NCBI GenBank assembly: GCA_029202485.1 | Contig: CP119313.1 | Coordinates: 4,402,001 to 4,466,000 of the forward strand | Origin: Candidatus Pedobacter colombiensis | Lineage (GTDB): Bacteria > Bacteroidota > Bacteroidia > Sphingobacteriales > Sphingobacteriaceae | Direction of reading: 5' to 3' | Length of the DNA stretch: 64,000 nucleotides | In this document: positions 33,560-42,656 of the stretch, piece by piece | Position numbering within the stretch: position 1 is the stretch's first letter | Layout of the letters: each line of letters begins with the position of its first letter | The notes under the pieces: generated by a model | What the model was told of the DNA's origin: nothing | What the model saw: only the letters and a program-made list of their open reading frames with translations | The model's database searches: none | Program-made: the position numbers and the translations under genes

Positions 33560-35962
33560 TTAAAACTTATAACTATAACCCAACCTGAACACCTGAGTTT
33601 CATAATAATCAGTGCTATTTAGACGAAAACCGTTGCCAACAATCTCTTTTTTAATCTGCAATGTATTTAAAATATCAGTCCCATTTAAAAACAACTCGCC
33701 CTTACCATTCTGTATTTGTTTTTTCACTCCCAAATCTATTGAAAACCTGGAACCAATTTTCCCTTGCGGGATCAGATCGGGTGCCAGATAAATGGCAGAT
33801 AATTGTAACTCCGTTTTTTTAGAAAGCTTAAACATCGTGTTTAGCTTCGAATTCCAGGAAGTAATGCTTTCCTTGTCCATGCTGTAAATAGTTGGAACAG
33901 GATATTTGTTTTCAACCGTAAAAGCATCAATTGTATTCCTATATAAAGCTCCGCTTAAATTAATCGAGAACCATGGCCTCAGCTCTTGCTGTAAAGTAAG
34001 CTCAGCTCCTGCGTTTTGACTGTCACCAGCATTCTGAAAAATATTATATATAAGCGCATTACCAGGCACTGTAGTAGCAATACGCGTAATGGTAGCAGTT
34101 GTACGTTTACCATATAATGCAGAATAAAGACTCCCCTTTTCCCAGCTTACCTTATGCCCCAATTCTAAGCTTTTAGTAAATTGAGGCCGCAAGGTCGGGT
34201 TTCCAACCTTTATAACTTCCGGCTCATCATACTTTGGAAAAATCCTGATGTCGACCTCATTTGGTCTGTCTACACGCTCATTATAATAAATAGAAAGTTT
34301 GTTAGCCCCATTTAACTTATACCCTAAACGGATATTAGGAAAAAGTCGAAAATAGTCATAACCATCGCTTTTATAGGTATTATGAGTTGGATTTACATCA
34401 TAATTCACTTTCACATATTCCAACCTTAAGCCAGCTTCCACCTCAAAGGTATTGCTCTCAAAAACATAATTACCATATACGGCAGGTATGATTTCTTTAT
34501 AATCAGCCCATCCGCCCGCATTCACATCCAATGGAGAGTTTAATCCAGGAAAAAACTGCATATTGGTGGGAATAGTCCTGTTTCTTAATTTAAATCCACT
34601 TTCAAGGCGACCATGCTTAAGCGGCTTGATGTAATCCAGATTCAGGTCCGCCACATGCTCATCAGACAATAACTTAAAAGAGTCCTTCCCTGTAAAAGAA
34701 GGCATAATATTGGTAAAAAAATACTTCTCATCTTCCCTGTGAAACGTATAGTTGAAAGCCGCATTTAAAAGGTGTCCGGGTTGTTTAAATTTATGCTGAT
34801 ACAACAAAGCACCGGTAGCCGTATATTTTACTTCATCTTCGAGAAATTGCCACAAACGTCTTCTTTCAGACAAATCACCATTAAAATAGGGAATATCACC
34901 ATCATCTAAAATCTTCTCCCGGTTTAAATAGGCCGAAAAAGTAAAAGTATTATTGTCATCCGGATTCCAGTCTACTCCGGTTTTAACTGTAGAAAATGTA
35001 GTTGTTCTATTTCGTTTTACCTGCTGCTTAATCACCGTACCATCATCATATACCCGTTCTGCAAACTCATTACGATTTAGCGTTTGAGTATACAACCAAT
35101 CGGCCTGAAGGAACGTATTCAGCTTATTTTTCCGGTAATTAAGGGAAAGCGAAGGATTAACTTTAGGCGTTGCCTGATATTGAGGTCTTATCCCAGGTAG
35201 ATTATCTTTTCGCAGCCACAATGCGCCTAAACCAGTAGTCAGTCCAATCTTTCCATTTAACCCCTCCTGCCTGTTCTTTTTGTAGATGATATTAATGATA
35301 CCCGCATTCCCATTTGCATCATAACGTACAGATGGATTATTAATAATTTCAATGCGCTCTATCGCAGAAGCCGGTATATTATCCAAACCGGTCTGACTGC
35401 CAAAACCGGTAATTGCATTTTGTTTCCCATCAATTAGCACTGCAATTTTATCGTTTCCACGAAGCTGAACCTTCCCATCCTGAACGGTTACCCCCGGAAG
35501 ATTTTGCATGGCCTGTAAAACTGACCCGCCAGACTGAGTAAGGTTATTACCAAGAGAAAAAACCTTCTTATCCATTTTATCAGATACTCCATCCTGTGCT
35601 TTTCCGGTAATGACAACATGTTCCAACAGCTTTGCATCTTCTTTCAACGTGATGGTTCCCAGATCCAGAAATGCACTCATTACCCCAATTGTAGTTTGAT
35701 GCTTGTAAGTTTTATATCCGACCCCAGAAACTTCAATTATATAAGCACCACTTTTTATTCCAGAAAAAGTATACATACCTTCATCATTGGTAATGGTACC
35801 GGAGACAAAGCTACTATCGGCTTGTTTTTTAAGCGCAACATTAACATAAGGTACCGCGGTGTTTCCACCGTCTTTTACAACTCCAGAAATGGTAATTAAA
35901 GGAGTTTGAGCTTTAGAGAGCGTTGTAAACAGCAAGGCTGCAAATAAAAGGATCTTAGACAT
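33560..35962 (-). CDS. TonB-dependent receptor-like outer membrane beta-barrel protein
   Basis: An 800-aa protein starting at 35962 with a signal peptide (MSKILLFAALLFTTLSKAQ). A carboxypeptidase-regulatory-like domain (~24-105, TISGVVKDGGNTAVPYVNVAL) precedes a plug with LPGVTVQDGKVQLRGNDKIAVLIDGKQ and IERIEIINNPSVRYDANGNAGIINIIYKK. The barrel belongs to the outer-membrane-beta-barrel type (PF14905-like) rather than SusC. It ends FRLGYSYKF. No SusD or sigma gene is adjacent. It may be regulated by the two-component system immediately upstream on the same strand. Confidence 0.9.
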   Translation of the reverse strand: MSKILLFAALLFTTLSKAQTPLITISGVVKDGGNTAVPYVNVALKKQADSSFVSGTITNDEGMYTFSGIKSGAYIIEVSGVGYKTYKHQTTIGVMSAFLDLGTITLKEDAKLLEHVVITGKAQDGVSDKMDKKVFSLGNNLTQSGGSVLQAMQNLPGVTVQDGKVQLRGNDKIAVLIDGKQNAITGFGSQTGLDNIPASAIERIEIINNPSVRYDANGNAGIINIIYKKNRQEGLNGKIGLTTGLGALWLRKDNLPGIRPQYQATPKVNPSLSLNYRKNKLNTFLQADWLYTQTLNRNEFAERVYDDGTVIKQQVKRNRTTTFSTVKTGVDWNPDDNNTFTFSAYLNREKILDDGDIPYFNGDLSERRRLWQFLEDEVKYTATGALLYQHKFKQPGHLLNAAFNYTFHREDEKYFFTNIMPSFTGKDSFKLLSDEHVADLNLDYIKPLKHGRLESGFKLRNRTIPTNMQFFPGLNSPLDVNAGGWADYKEIIPAVYGNYVFESNTFEVEAGLRLEYVKVNYDVNPTHNTYKSDGYDYFRLFPNIRLGYKLNGANKLSIYYNERVDRPNEVDIRIFPKYDEPEVIKVGNPTLRPQFTKSLELGHKVSWEKGSLYSALYGKRTTATITRIATTVPGNALIYNIFQNAGDSQNAGAELTLQQELRPWFSINLSGALYRNTIDAFTVENKYPVPTIYSMDKESITSWNSKLNTMFKLSKKTELQLSAIYLAPDLIPQGKIGSRFSIDLGVKKQIQNGKGELFLNGTDILNTLQIKKEIVGNGFRLNSTDYYETQVFRLGYSYKF

Positions 35963-36034
35963 AACTTTGTTTTCTTGTACACATTTCATTTAATGAGACA
36001 AGAATAACAACTGATTTAGAATTAATTCTGAATG

Positions 36035-37315
36035 CTAAAAGGATACGGCAAAAATATGAGCCCCATTTTCGAACTTATAGCTGACATTCCATTTATAACG
36101 GCTACATATTTCCTTAACAATAGCAAGCCCCAGGCCACTCCCCGGACTATCAGCAGCAGCAGAACTAAAGCGTTTAAAAAGTTTTTCAGGATTTAAAGAT
36201 GCCACTGCGGTATTAGAAACAATTAATTCACCCTGCTCAAGACAAATACCAATTTCACCGTTTTTAACATTATGCCGCACCGCGTTCATCAATATATTGG
36301 TCAGCATAATTTCTACCAGCACCCTATTACCTTCAATATTTACGTTAGGTGCTATCTGCTGATGCAACTTTAAATTTTTAGTGAATAGGAAATCTGAAAG
36401 CAACTCAATCTGTTCCTCCAATTGCAGGGACAGATTTATATTTTCCTGACCGGCATACTGCTGGTTTTCTATTTTGGCAAGCAGCAACAAGTTTTTGTTT
36501 ATCCGGAACACCCTTGTTAAAGCCTTATGGCTTTCATCAATAATTGCAGATTGCTGGGATGAAAGGGATTGACTTTGCAAGAGTAAATCTAATTTCGATT
36601 GAATTACAGCCAGAGGAGTCTGCAACTCATGCGAAGCATTTTCTGTAAACTCCCTTTGTTGTTTGTAAACACTAATGCTACCATCCATCAACCGGCTTAC
36701 ACTGCTATTCATCTCCTCAAACTCAATGATATCCGTCTTGTCAAATTCCGGCTTTTCCAGACTACTCAGGTCAAAAGCCTTTATCTTTTGCAGACTAACG
36801 TAAAACGGCTGCCACAATTTAATAGAGATCCTTTTGTTTAATCGAATAAAGCCAATCAGTAAAATGATAAAAAATAATGCTGTAACAGCCGTAATAGCTA
36901 AAATAGTTTCATAACTCTCTTCCAGATTAGTCTCAACGGTAAGACTATAAAACTTACCATTCAATTCAAAATAGGTAACCAGTCCTTCAAACCGATCAAA
37001 TCCTTTACCTGGGATATATGTATTTTTGCGATACTCATTATAGGTACTGTCCGACCGCAAAGCATCAACCTCACGCAGCTTCGTTTCGGGCTGTATCTGG
37101 TTCCAAAGCGCAATGCTTTTTCCCATCTGTCCATCTTCAAATTTTATGGAACGCAGGTTTTGTTTTGTTGCCTCGCTTTTAATGTGATTGTGTTCCTCAA
37201 CCTCATGTATCCATATTAAATCAACAATGATGAAATAAACAGGGATACTGCACAACAATACCACAAACGAGTAGAGCGTAAAAATCCGTAAGGGCTTATT
37301 TAATAAGTTCTTCAT
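36035..37315 (-). CDS. Sensor histidine kinase
   Basis: A 426-aa membrane kinase. TM helices at ~10-32 and ~138-158 enclose a periplasmic sensor region of ~105 residues. The phospho-acceptor His is H229 in SHELQTPLAVIQSKL, with an N box NILMNAVRHNVKNG (~335) and G box GSGLGLAIVKEI (~395). The start at 37315 gives the classic ATGA overlap with the response regulator stop; an ATG 9 bp upstream is also possible. The signal is unknown. Confidence 0.93.
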   Translation of the reverse strand: MKNLLNKPLRIFTLYSFVVLLCSIPVYFIIVDLIWIHEVEEHNHIKSEATKQNLRSIKFEDGQMGKSIALWNQIQPETKLREVDALRSDSTYNEYRKNTYIPGKGFDRFEGLVTYFELNGKFYSLTVETNLEESYETILAITAVTALFFIILLIGFIRLNKRISIKLWQPFYVSLQKIKAFDLSSLEKPEFDKTDIIEFEEMNSSVSRLMDGSISVYKQQREFTENASHELQTPLAVIQSKLDLLLQSQSLSSQQSAIIDESHKALTRVFRINKNLLLLAKIENQQYAGQENINLSLQLEEQIELLSDFLFTKNLKLHQQIAPNVNIEGNRVLVEIMLTNILMNAVRHNVKNGEIGICLEQGELIVSNTAVASLNPEKLFKRFSSAAADSPGSGLGLAIVKEICSRYKWNVSYKFENGAHIFAVSF

Positions 37316-37986
37316 ATTTCCCATTTATAACCGCTACCATAAATGGTTTTTAAATAATTCGCACAGCCCGCCTCTGTAAGTTTTCTCTTAAGGTTTTTAA
37401 TATGCGCATAGATAAAATCATGATTATCCAACATATCAGCAAGCTCACCCGAAAGGTGCTCGGCAAGTGCAACTTTAGAAACCACTTTATTCTTGTTCGC
37501 AATGAAATAAAGCAACAAATCCAGTTCTTTTTTGGTTAGTGGAATAAGTTCCTCATGCACTTTCACAGATTTACCCAGCAAATCAATTTGCAGCTCATTT
37601 TGCTGAATGATGTTGGTATTGGCAAAACTCCTTCTTCTGATTACAGAGTAAATCCTTGCGGCAAGTTCAGGTAAATGAAATGGCTTCGCCAGGTAATCAT
37701 CGGCGCCAAAATGTAAACCTTGTATCTTATCATCCAACGAATTTTTAGCGGAGATTATAATTACACCTTCCTGTTTATTTAACCCCTTCAATCGTTCCAG
37801 AATCTTCATGCCGCTTCCACCAGGCAGCATAATATCCAATAAAATGCAATCATACGCATAGGCTTCTATCTTTTCAAGCGCTTCCTGATAGGTAGCAGCA
37901 AATTCACACAGATAGTTTTCTTCAGATAAATAATCAGCTATACTTTGTGCCAGTTCACGTTCATCTTCAATAATCAAGATTTTCAT
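37312..37986 (-). CDS. OmpR-family response regulator
   Basis: A 224-aa protein. The receiver domain (~1-115) has acidic E7/D8, phospho-acceptor D51 (CILLDIMLPGGSGM) and conserved Lys in LAKPFHLPEL. The C-terminal winged helix (~130-224) has LTKKELDLLLYFIANKNKVVSK and the HIKNLKRKL recognition segment. It overlaps the histidine kinase gene by 4 bp and is its cognate partner. Likely targets include the TonB-type receptor downstream (inference). Confidence 0.94.
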   Translation of the reverse strand: MKILIIEDERELAQSIADYLSEENYLCEFAATYQEALEKIEAYAYDCILLDIMLPGGSGMKILERLKGLNKQEGVIIISAKNSLDDKIQGLHFGADDYLAKPFHLPELAARIYSVIRRRSFANTNIIQQNELQIDLLGKSVKVHEELIPLTKKELDLLLYFIANKNKVVSKVALAEHLSGELADMLDNHDFIYAHIKNLKRKLTEAGCANYLKTIYGSGYKWEI

Positions 37987-38041
37987 TACGTAAATCTACA
38001 CTTGTAATCTGAATATTTTCTGAATTCGAATATTCATTATA

Positions 38042-38073
38042 CAAAAAGAGGCACCTTATGGTGCCTCTTTTTG
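38042..38073 (-). terminator. Terminator after the second ECF sigma gene
   Basis: AAAAAGAGGCACC / GGTGCCTCTTTTT with loop TTAT is a perfect 13-bp stem (38043-38072), 17 bp beyond the leftward sigma factor stop and upstream of the response regulator. Confidence 0.9.
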
Positions 38074-38089
38074 GGGATGAAAACTTAAT

Positions 38090-38620
38090 TTAAATCATTT
38101 CAGAACCCAAAATGTCTTTTGAATAGGTTTTCAAGTATTTCTTAAGAATTTGTCGGGCGACATGGATTCTTGTTTTAACTGTACCTATTGGAATTTCAAG
38201 CATTTCTGCTATTTCGTGATATTTATAACCTTCAAAATATTTCACAAATGGAATATAATATTCCGGTTGTAATGTTGATAACGCTTTATGAATATCACCA
38301 ATTACAAATTTACTTTCGCTGGTATTTTTTGTTGCACTGTAATGCAAATTGGCAGAAGAAATATCGTCTGATTTTGTGATTAATGCATTTGTTTTTACCA
38401 AACGCCTGTAATTATTAATAAACGTATTCTTCATAATTGTAAACAGCCAACCCTTCAGATTCGTCCCTTCCTTGAACTTCCCATAATAGGTAACCGCTTT
38501 AAGCATTGTGTCTTGCACCAGATCATTTGCATCCTCGATGTCTTTAGTAAAATTTAGGGCGAAGGACTGTAAGGAACCAGAATGGTCGTGCAGCTGTACG
38601 TTGAACTCAGTTTTTGTCAT
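38090..38620 (-). CDS. ECF RNA polymerase sigma factor (RpoE-like)
   Basis: A 176-aa sigma factor. Region 2 is LNFTKDIEDANDLVQDTMLKAVTYYGKFKEGTNLKGWLFTIMKNTFINNYRR (~22-75) and region 4 is TLQPEYYIPFVKYFEGYKYHEIAEMLEIPIGTVKTRIHVARQILKKYL (~118-165). No anti-sigma gene is adjacent, unlike the FecI-type factor at 16.3 kb. It is monocistronic, with its own terminator. Confidence 0.93.
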   Translation of the reverse strand: MTKTEFNVQLHDHSGSLQSFALNFTKDIEDANDLVQDTMLKAVTYYGKFKEGTNLKGWLFTIMKNTFINNYRRLVKTNALITKSDDISSANLHYSATKNTSESKFVIGDIHKALSTLQPEYYIPFVKYFEGYKYHEIAEMLEIPIGTVKTRIHVARQILKKYLKTYSKDILGSEMI

Positions 38621-38790
38621 AGTGTTTTAGTTTTAAGGTTAAAAAAAACATACAAACAACTTGTTGAGTGAGTGGCGCTCAAAATTTGTTTAATAATACA
38701 TACTAACCTCTATACAAGATATGTACCAAAAAATAAGATTCAATGTTAAGAAATTAATTATGGCTGTTAACAACACCAAACAGGTGGATA

Positions 38791-39807
38791 TTACAGAATA
38801 TTTACTTCCCGTTCCAGCATTACACCAAACATTATATTCACTTTATTTATGATTTCTTCCGAAAAAGTATACACCTCGTCCCCGGTAGCACCACCATGAT
38901 TAACCAAGACTAAGGCCTGGTTTTTCCATGTCCCGGTATGACCTACAACCTTACCTTTAAAACCGCATTGCTCTATAAGCCAACCTGCTGCCAATTTAAT
39001 TTTGTCATTCGGGGCCGGATAATGAACTACATCCGGAAATTTCGCAAGCATCTTTTCAAACGCTAAACGATCTATTACAGGATTCTTAAAAAAGCTCCCG
39101 GCATTACCAATGGTCGAAGGATCAGGCAACTTGCTTACCCTGATATCTGCAACAACACGCGATATATCTGCAATAGTTGGATTGGTTATATTTCGGTTTA
39201 AAAGCTCGGTTTGTATAGCGCCATATTTGCTGTTGATATGAGCTTCGGTACTTAATTTAAAAGTTACTGCTGTAATGATATATTGACCTTTCAGTTCATT
39301 TTTAAAAACGCTATCACGATAACCAAATTTGCAATCCTCAAAATTAAATACACGTTCTTCGCCAGTGGCAATTTCATAACCCCTGCAAGTGTAAAAAACA
39401 TCCTTAAGTTCCACACCATACGCACCTATATTTTGTATGGGTGATGCGCCAACAGTACCGGGAATAAGACTTAAGTTTTCAACACCCGCAAAACCACTGC
39501 TTACACAATAATTCACAAATTCGTTCCATACTACTCCTGCGCCTGCAGTTACCAACACTTCATTGTGCTCAACTACAGCTGTAATACCCGGTATACTTAC
39601 CTTTATCACTAATCCATTAAAATCTTTAGTAAATAAAATATTACTACCCCCACCTAATACCAAAAGAGGCTGTTTCTTAATCATATCCAGAGCCAACAGC
39701 TCCTTTAATTCTGATTCATTAAAAATCTCAGCAAAAAAACTTGAACTAACAGCTACACCAAATGTGTTATAAGATTGCAGGGATATATTTTCTTGTATAA
39801 TAGACAT
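38791..39807 (-). CDS. murB: UDP-N-acetylenolpyruvoylglucosamine reductase MurB
   Basis: A 338-aa cytoplasmic flavoenzyme that makes UDP-MurNAc in peptidoglycan synthesis. The FAD-binding part has PLLVLGGGSNILFTKDFNG and ENLSLIPGTVGASPIQNIGAYGVE; GYRDSVFK carries the substrate Tyr/Arg; and the SIGNAGSFFKNP motif holds the catalytic Ser; the layout is that of the type I (E. coli-like) enzyme. The start MSIIQENISLQSYNTFGV at 39807 is favoured because a -7 box occupies the upstream ATG. Confidence 0.96.
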   Translation of the reverse strand: MSIIQENISLQSYNTFGVAVSSSFFAEIFNESELKELLALDMIKKQPLLVLGGGSNILFTKDFNGLVIKVSIPGITAVVEHNEVLVTAGAGVVWNEFVNYCVSSGFAGVENLSLIPGTVGASPIQNIGAYGVELKDVFYTCRGYEIATGEERVFNFEDCKFGYRDSVFKNELKGQYIITAVTFKLSTEAHINSKYGAIQTELLNRNITNPTIADISRVVADIRVSKLPDPSTIGNAGSFFKNPVIDRLAFEKMLAKFPDVVHYPAPNDKIKLAAGWLIEQCGFKGKVVGHTGTWKNQALVLVNHGGATGDEVYTFSEEIINKVNIMFGVMLEREVNIL

Positions 39808-39828
39808 AGATATAATAGATATACAGCG

Positions 39829-39836
39829 CAAATGTA
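39829..39836 (-). promoter_or_regulatory. Putative -7 box of murB
   Basis: TACATTTG on the minus strand matches TAnnTTTG, 21 bp upstream of the chosen ATG (39807) and overlapping the alternative start. Confidence 0.45.
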
Positions 39837-39956
39837 ATTGTTAGTAGTTGTAATAAACATCTTAAAAGCAATATTTAAAAATTTTGCCTATTTTTCGGCT
39901 AGATTGTTATTACGTTTTAAAAGAACTTATATCAAAGGAGAATTGTAGTTATTTAT

Positions 39957-40571
39957 ATGGAAAATCAGGATAGAAAAAGAGGTATAATTATTGAAGCGGC
40001 ATTAAAACGGTTTGCGCATTATGGTTTATCAAAAACCACTATGACCGAGATAGCAAAAGACGTATCTTTCTCTAAAGCACTGCTTTATTACTATTTCCCT
40101 GACAAATTAAGCTTATACGTAAGCGCCATCGAATACCTGATGCAAGTGATCAGCAGAGACCTGGTAAAATCAATTGATAAGGCAAGCACTTCAACTGAAG
40201 GAATATTTAAATTATTACAAAAAAGACAATCATTTATTCAGAAATACTACAATTTATTGGAGTCTACTCAAATTATTGGCAACGAATTGCCGGATGATCT
40301 CTATGAAAAATTCAGTAAAGCAAGAGCTTTTGAGACCATAATCATCGGATCATTATTTACCCGTGGCATTTCGAGCGGCGAGTTTGAAATAGAAAATCCA
40401 AAGCTGGCAACCGAGATATTTATCGATGCCCTGTCAGGTATACATTTTAACATCATGTCTAAAGACAAGAACATCTTCCCTGGAAAAGAACAGTTTAAGC
40501 AGATCTTCCTGAAGGAAAGAGTGTTTGCTGAGATCTTTCTGCAAGGCTTAAGGCCGTATTCCGCCAAATAA
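39957..40571 (+). CDS. TetR/AcrR-family transcriptional regulator (first of a tandem pair)
   Basis: A 204-aa protein. The N-terminal HTH is at ~10-55 (IIEAALKRFAHYGLSKTTMTEIAKDVSFSKALLYYYFPDKLSLY), followed by an all-helical ligand-binding domain. It is closely similar in its HTH to the next gene (ALKRFAHYGLSKTTM versus AIKRFIHYGISKTTM), suggesting an old duplication. The two precede an RND efflux operon, so a local repressor role is likely. It is divergent from murB. Confidence 0.92.
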   Translation: MENQDRKRGIIIEAALKRFAHYGLSKTTMTEIAKDVSFSKALLYYYFPDKLSLYVSAIEYLMQVISRDLVKSIDKASTSTEGIFKLLQKRQSFIQKYYNLLESTQIIGNELPDDLYEKFSKARAFETIIIGSLFTRGISSGEFEIENPKLATEIFIDALSGIHFNIMSKDKNIFPGKEQFKQIFLKERVFAEIFLQGLRPYSAK

Positions 40572-40612
40572 CAGTCATAATATTGTAAGTTTACGCCACT
40601 TTTTGAGCTAAA

Positions 40613-40626
40613 ATTCCATATGTGGA
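40613..40626. promoter_or_regulatory. Possible operator between the tandem TetR genes
   Basis: TTCCATATGTGGAA is a 14-bp dyad (one mismatch), about 57 bp upstream of the second regulator gene. It is a plausible TetR-family site for autoregulation of the efflux operon; inference only. Confidence 0.35.
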
Positions 40627-40682
40627 ATTATGGCTGTATTTTTGACCCTTGATATAAAAAAGTCAGAAAGTAAAAAAGTAGA

Positions 40683-41294
40683 ATGGTAGAGACAGATAAA
40701 AAAAGAGAAACAATTATTGAGGGTGCAATAAAACGTTTCATTCATTATGGCATTAGTAAAACCACAATGAATGAAATTGCAGAAGACCTATCGGTATCTA
40801 AACCCTCTTTATATTATTATTTTCCTGATAAAAGCAGTCTGGTATTAGGAGTAATAGAAAAAATATTTAACGATTATTTTGAATATCTGGAGCAGGGAAA
40901 AACGGCAGACATTTCACTTATGGACTGTATGAACAACTTTGTAGAAATAAGACATCGTTTTTTCCAGAAGTACTATATGCTGCATTTATCAAGCGGCACT
41001 CCCGATTCATCGTTAAATTCAGATGAACTTAAAAAGAGCGTCATGAAAATGCATACCAGAAACATACAGTTTCACGCAGATTTATTTCAGACAGCTGTTG
41101 ACAAAAATGAAATTGCACCTACAGACGTATATAAAACTGCAGAGCTATACCTTGATTGTCTGGCCGGAATCACTTCATTGTGTATCATGCATGGCAATAA
41201 AGAACTGTTCCCAAGCAAAAAAGAAATGAAAAATATACTGGAAAGGCAGCTTAGCTTATCCAACATATTTATTAAAGGATTAAAAAATCAATAA
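40683..41294 (+). CDS. TetR/AcrR-family transcriptional regulator (second of a tandem pair)
   Basis: A 203-aa protein with HTH TIIEGAIKRFIHYGISKTTMNEIAEDLSVSKPSLYYYFPDKSSL at ~10-55. It lies 6 bp before the TolC-like gene, so regulator and pump genes are probably cotranscribed and self-regulated. The 111-bp gap between the two regulator genes contains the near-palindrome TTCCATATGTGGAA (40613-40626), a possible operator. Confidence 0.93.
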   Translation: MVETDKKRETIIEGAIKRFIHYGISKTTMNEIAEDLSVSKPSLYYYFPDKSSLVLGVIEKIFNDYFEYLEQGKTADISLMDCMNNFVEIRHRFFQKYYMLHLSSGTPDSSLNSDELKKSVMKMHTRNIQFHADLFQTAVDKNEIAPTDVYKTAELYLDCLAGITSLCIMHGNKELFPSKKEMKNILERQLSLSNIFIKGLKNQ

Positions 41295-41300
41295 CTATAT

Positions 41301-42656
41301 ATGAATATAATAATTAAACAGATAAAGATGATTCCAGTATTGTTATTGGGGTTATTATTATCCAATACAGTAAGCGCTCAGCAGTCCCTAACACTGAAAG
41401 AAGCCTTGAATTATGCGATCCAGAATAGCGTGAATGTGCGTAAAGCGAAACTTGACATTGATGGTGGCAGATATAAAACCGAAGAGATCAGAGGTCAGGC
41501 TTTACCACAGATTACAGGCAATGCCAGCTTCACAGACAATCTGATTATACAAAGCATTGTTTTACCAGGTGAAATTATCGGTAAACCAGGTGAAACGCTG
41601 ATCGCAAAAGCAGGCACCAAATACAATACCGGAGCAGGAATCCAGCTAAGTCAGCAATTGTTTAACCAAACCGTATTTACCGGTTTAAAAGCGGCAAAAA
41701 CAAGTGAGCAATATTACAGCTTATATGCCAATTTATCTGAAGAACAAGTTATTGAACAAGTAGCCAGTAACTACTATGCGGTTCTGGTTAACAAACAACA
41801 GTTGGATGTAATCAATACGAACATTAAGAACGTCAAAGTTGTAGAACAAATCACTGTCAATCAACATAAAAATGGCCTTGCCAAAAAGATTGATGTAGAC
41901 CGCATAAAGGTAAAAGTAACCAATCTTGAGACACAAAAATCTCAGGTTTTAAACACCATTACTCAATTAGAGAATCAATTAAAATTCTCTATGGGAATGC
42001 CGGTTGAAACTGCAATTGTTTTACCCGCAACGGAACTGGCCGAAGTTAAATCTTTACCGGATATGTCAACAGGTATTAATTTAGATAACCGTACCGAACT
42101 AAAGATTGCAAACATTCAAAAAGATTTATACACACTAGACAGGAAAGCTAAGGTATCTGAATATTTCCCAACGCTTGCCTTAAATAGCAATTATAATTAT
42201 ACTGGTGTAGGCAATAAATTCGATATGATTAAAGGCAATTCGACAACCAACTGGTACGACATGGCTGCTGTAGGACTAACTTTAAAAGTTCCAATTTTTA
42301 ATGGTTTCACCACAAGAGCCAAAGTACGTCAAGCTGATGTTAACCTTAAAAAAGCTGAAGAAGATATTAAGCAAACAAAGAACAGTTTAAATTTAGCTTA
42401 TGAGAACGCTAAAATTGGATTAAAGGACAACATGAACACCATAATCTCACAACGTCAGAACGTTTTATTGGCACAAGAGATTTACAACAGCACGCAAAAC
42501 AATTACAACAATGGACTAGCTACATTGACAGACTTGCTGGAAACTGAAGACTCATTAACAGAGGCTCAGAAAAACTACAATCAAGCACTTTTAAACTATA
42601 AAGTCGCTGAAATACAATTAATCAAATCAAACGGAAATATAAAATCGCTATTATAA
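41301..42656 (+). CDS. TolC-family outer membrane efflux protein
   Basis: A 451-aa protein: signal peptide (~1-27, ending in SAQ), then two repeats of the outer-membrane efflux (OEP) fold with SLTLKEALNYAIQNSVNVRKAKLDI at the start and long coiled-coil helices with Asn/Gln-rich heptads (e.g. YNNGLATLTDLLETEDSLTEAQ). It forms the trimeric outer-membrane channel. Its stop overlaps the adaptor ATG by one base (TAATG), which implies translational coupling. Confidence 0.93.
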   Translation: MNIIIKQIKMIPVLLLGLLLSNTVSAQQSLTLKEALNYAIQNSVNVRKAKLDIDGGRYKTEEIRGQALPQITGNASFTDNLIIQSIVLPGEIIGKPGETLIAKAGTKYNTGAGIQLSQQLFNQTVFTGLKAAKTSEQYYSLYANLSEEQVIEQVASNYYAVLVNKQQLDVINTNIKNVKVVEQITVNQHKNGLAKKIDVDRIKVKVTNLETQKSQVLNTITQLENQLKFSMGMPVETAIVLPATELAEVKSLPDMSTGINLDNRTELKIANIQKDLYTLDRKAKVSEYFPTLALNSNYNYTGVGNKFDMIKGNSTTNWYDMAAVGLTLKVPIFNGFTTRAKVRQADVNLKKAEEDIKQTKNSLNLAYENAKIGLKDNMNTIISQRQNVLLAQEIYNSTQNNYNNGLATLTDLLETEDSLTEAQKNYNQALLNYKVAEIQLIKSNGNIKSLL

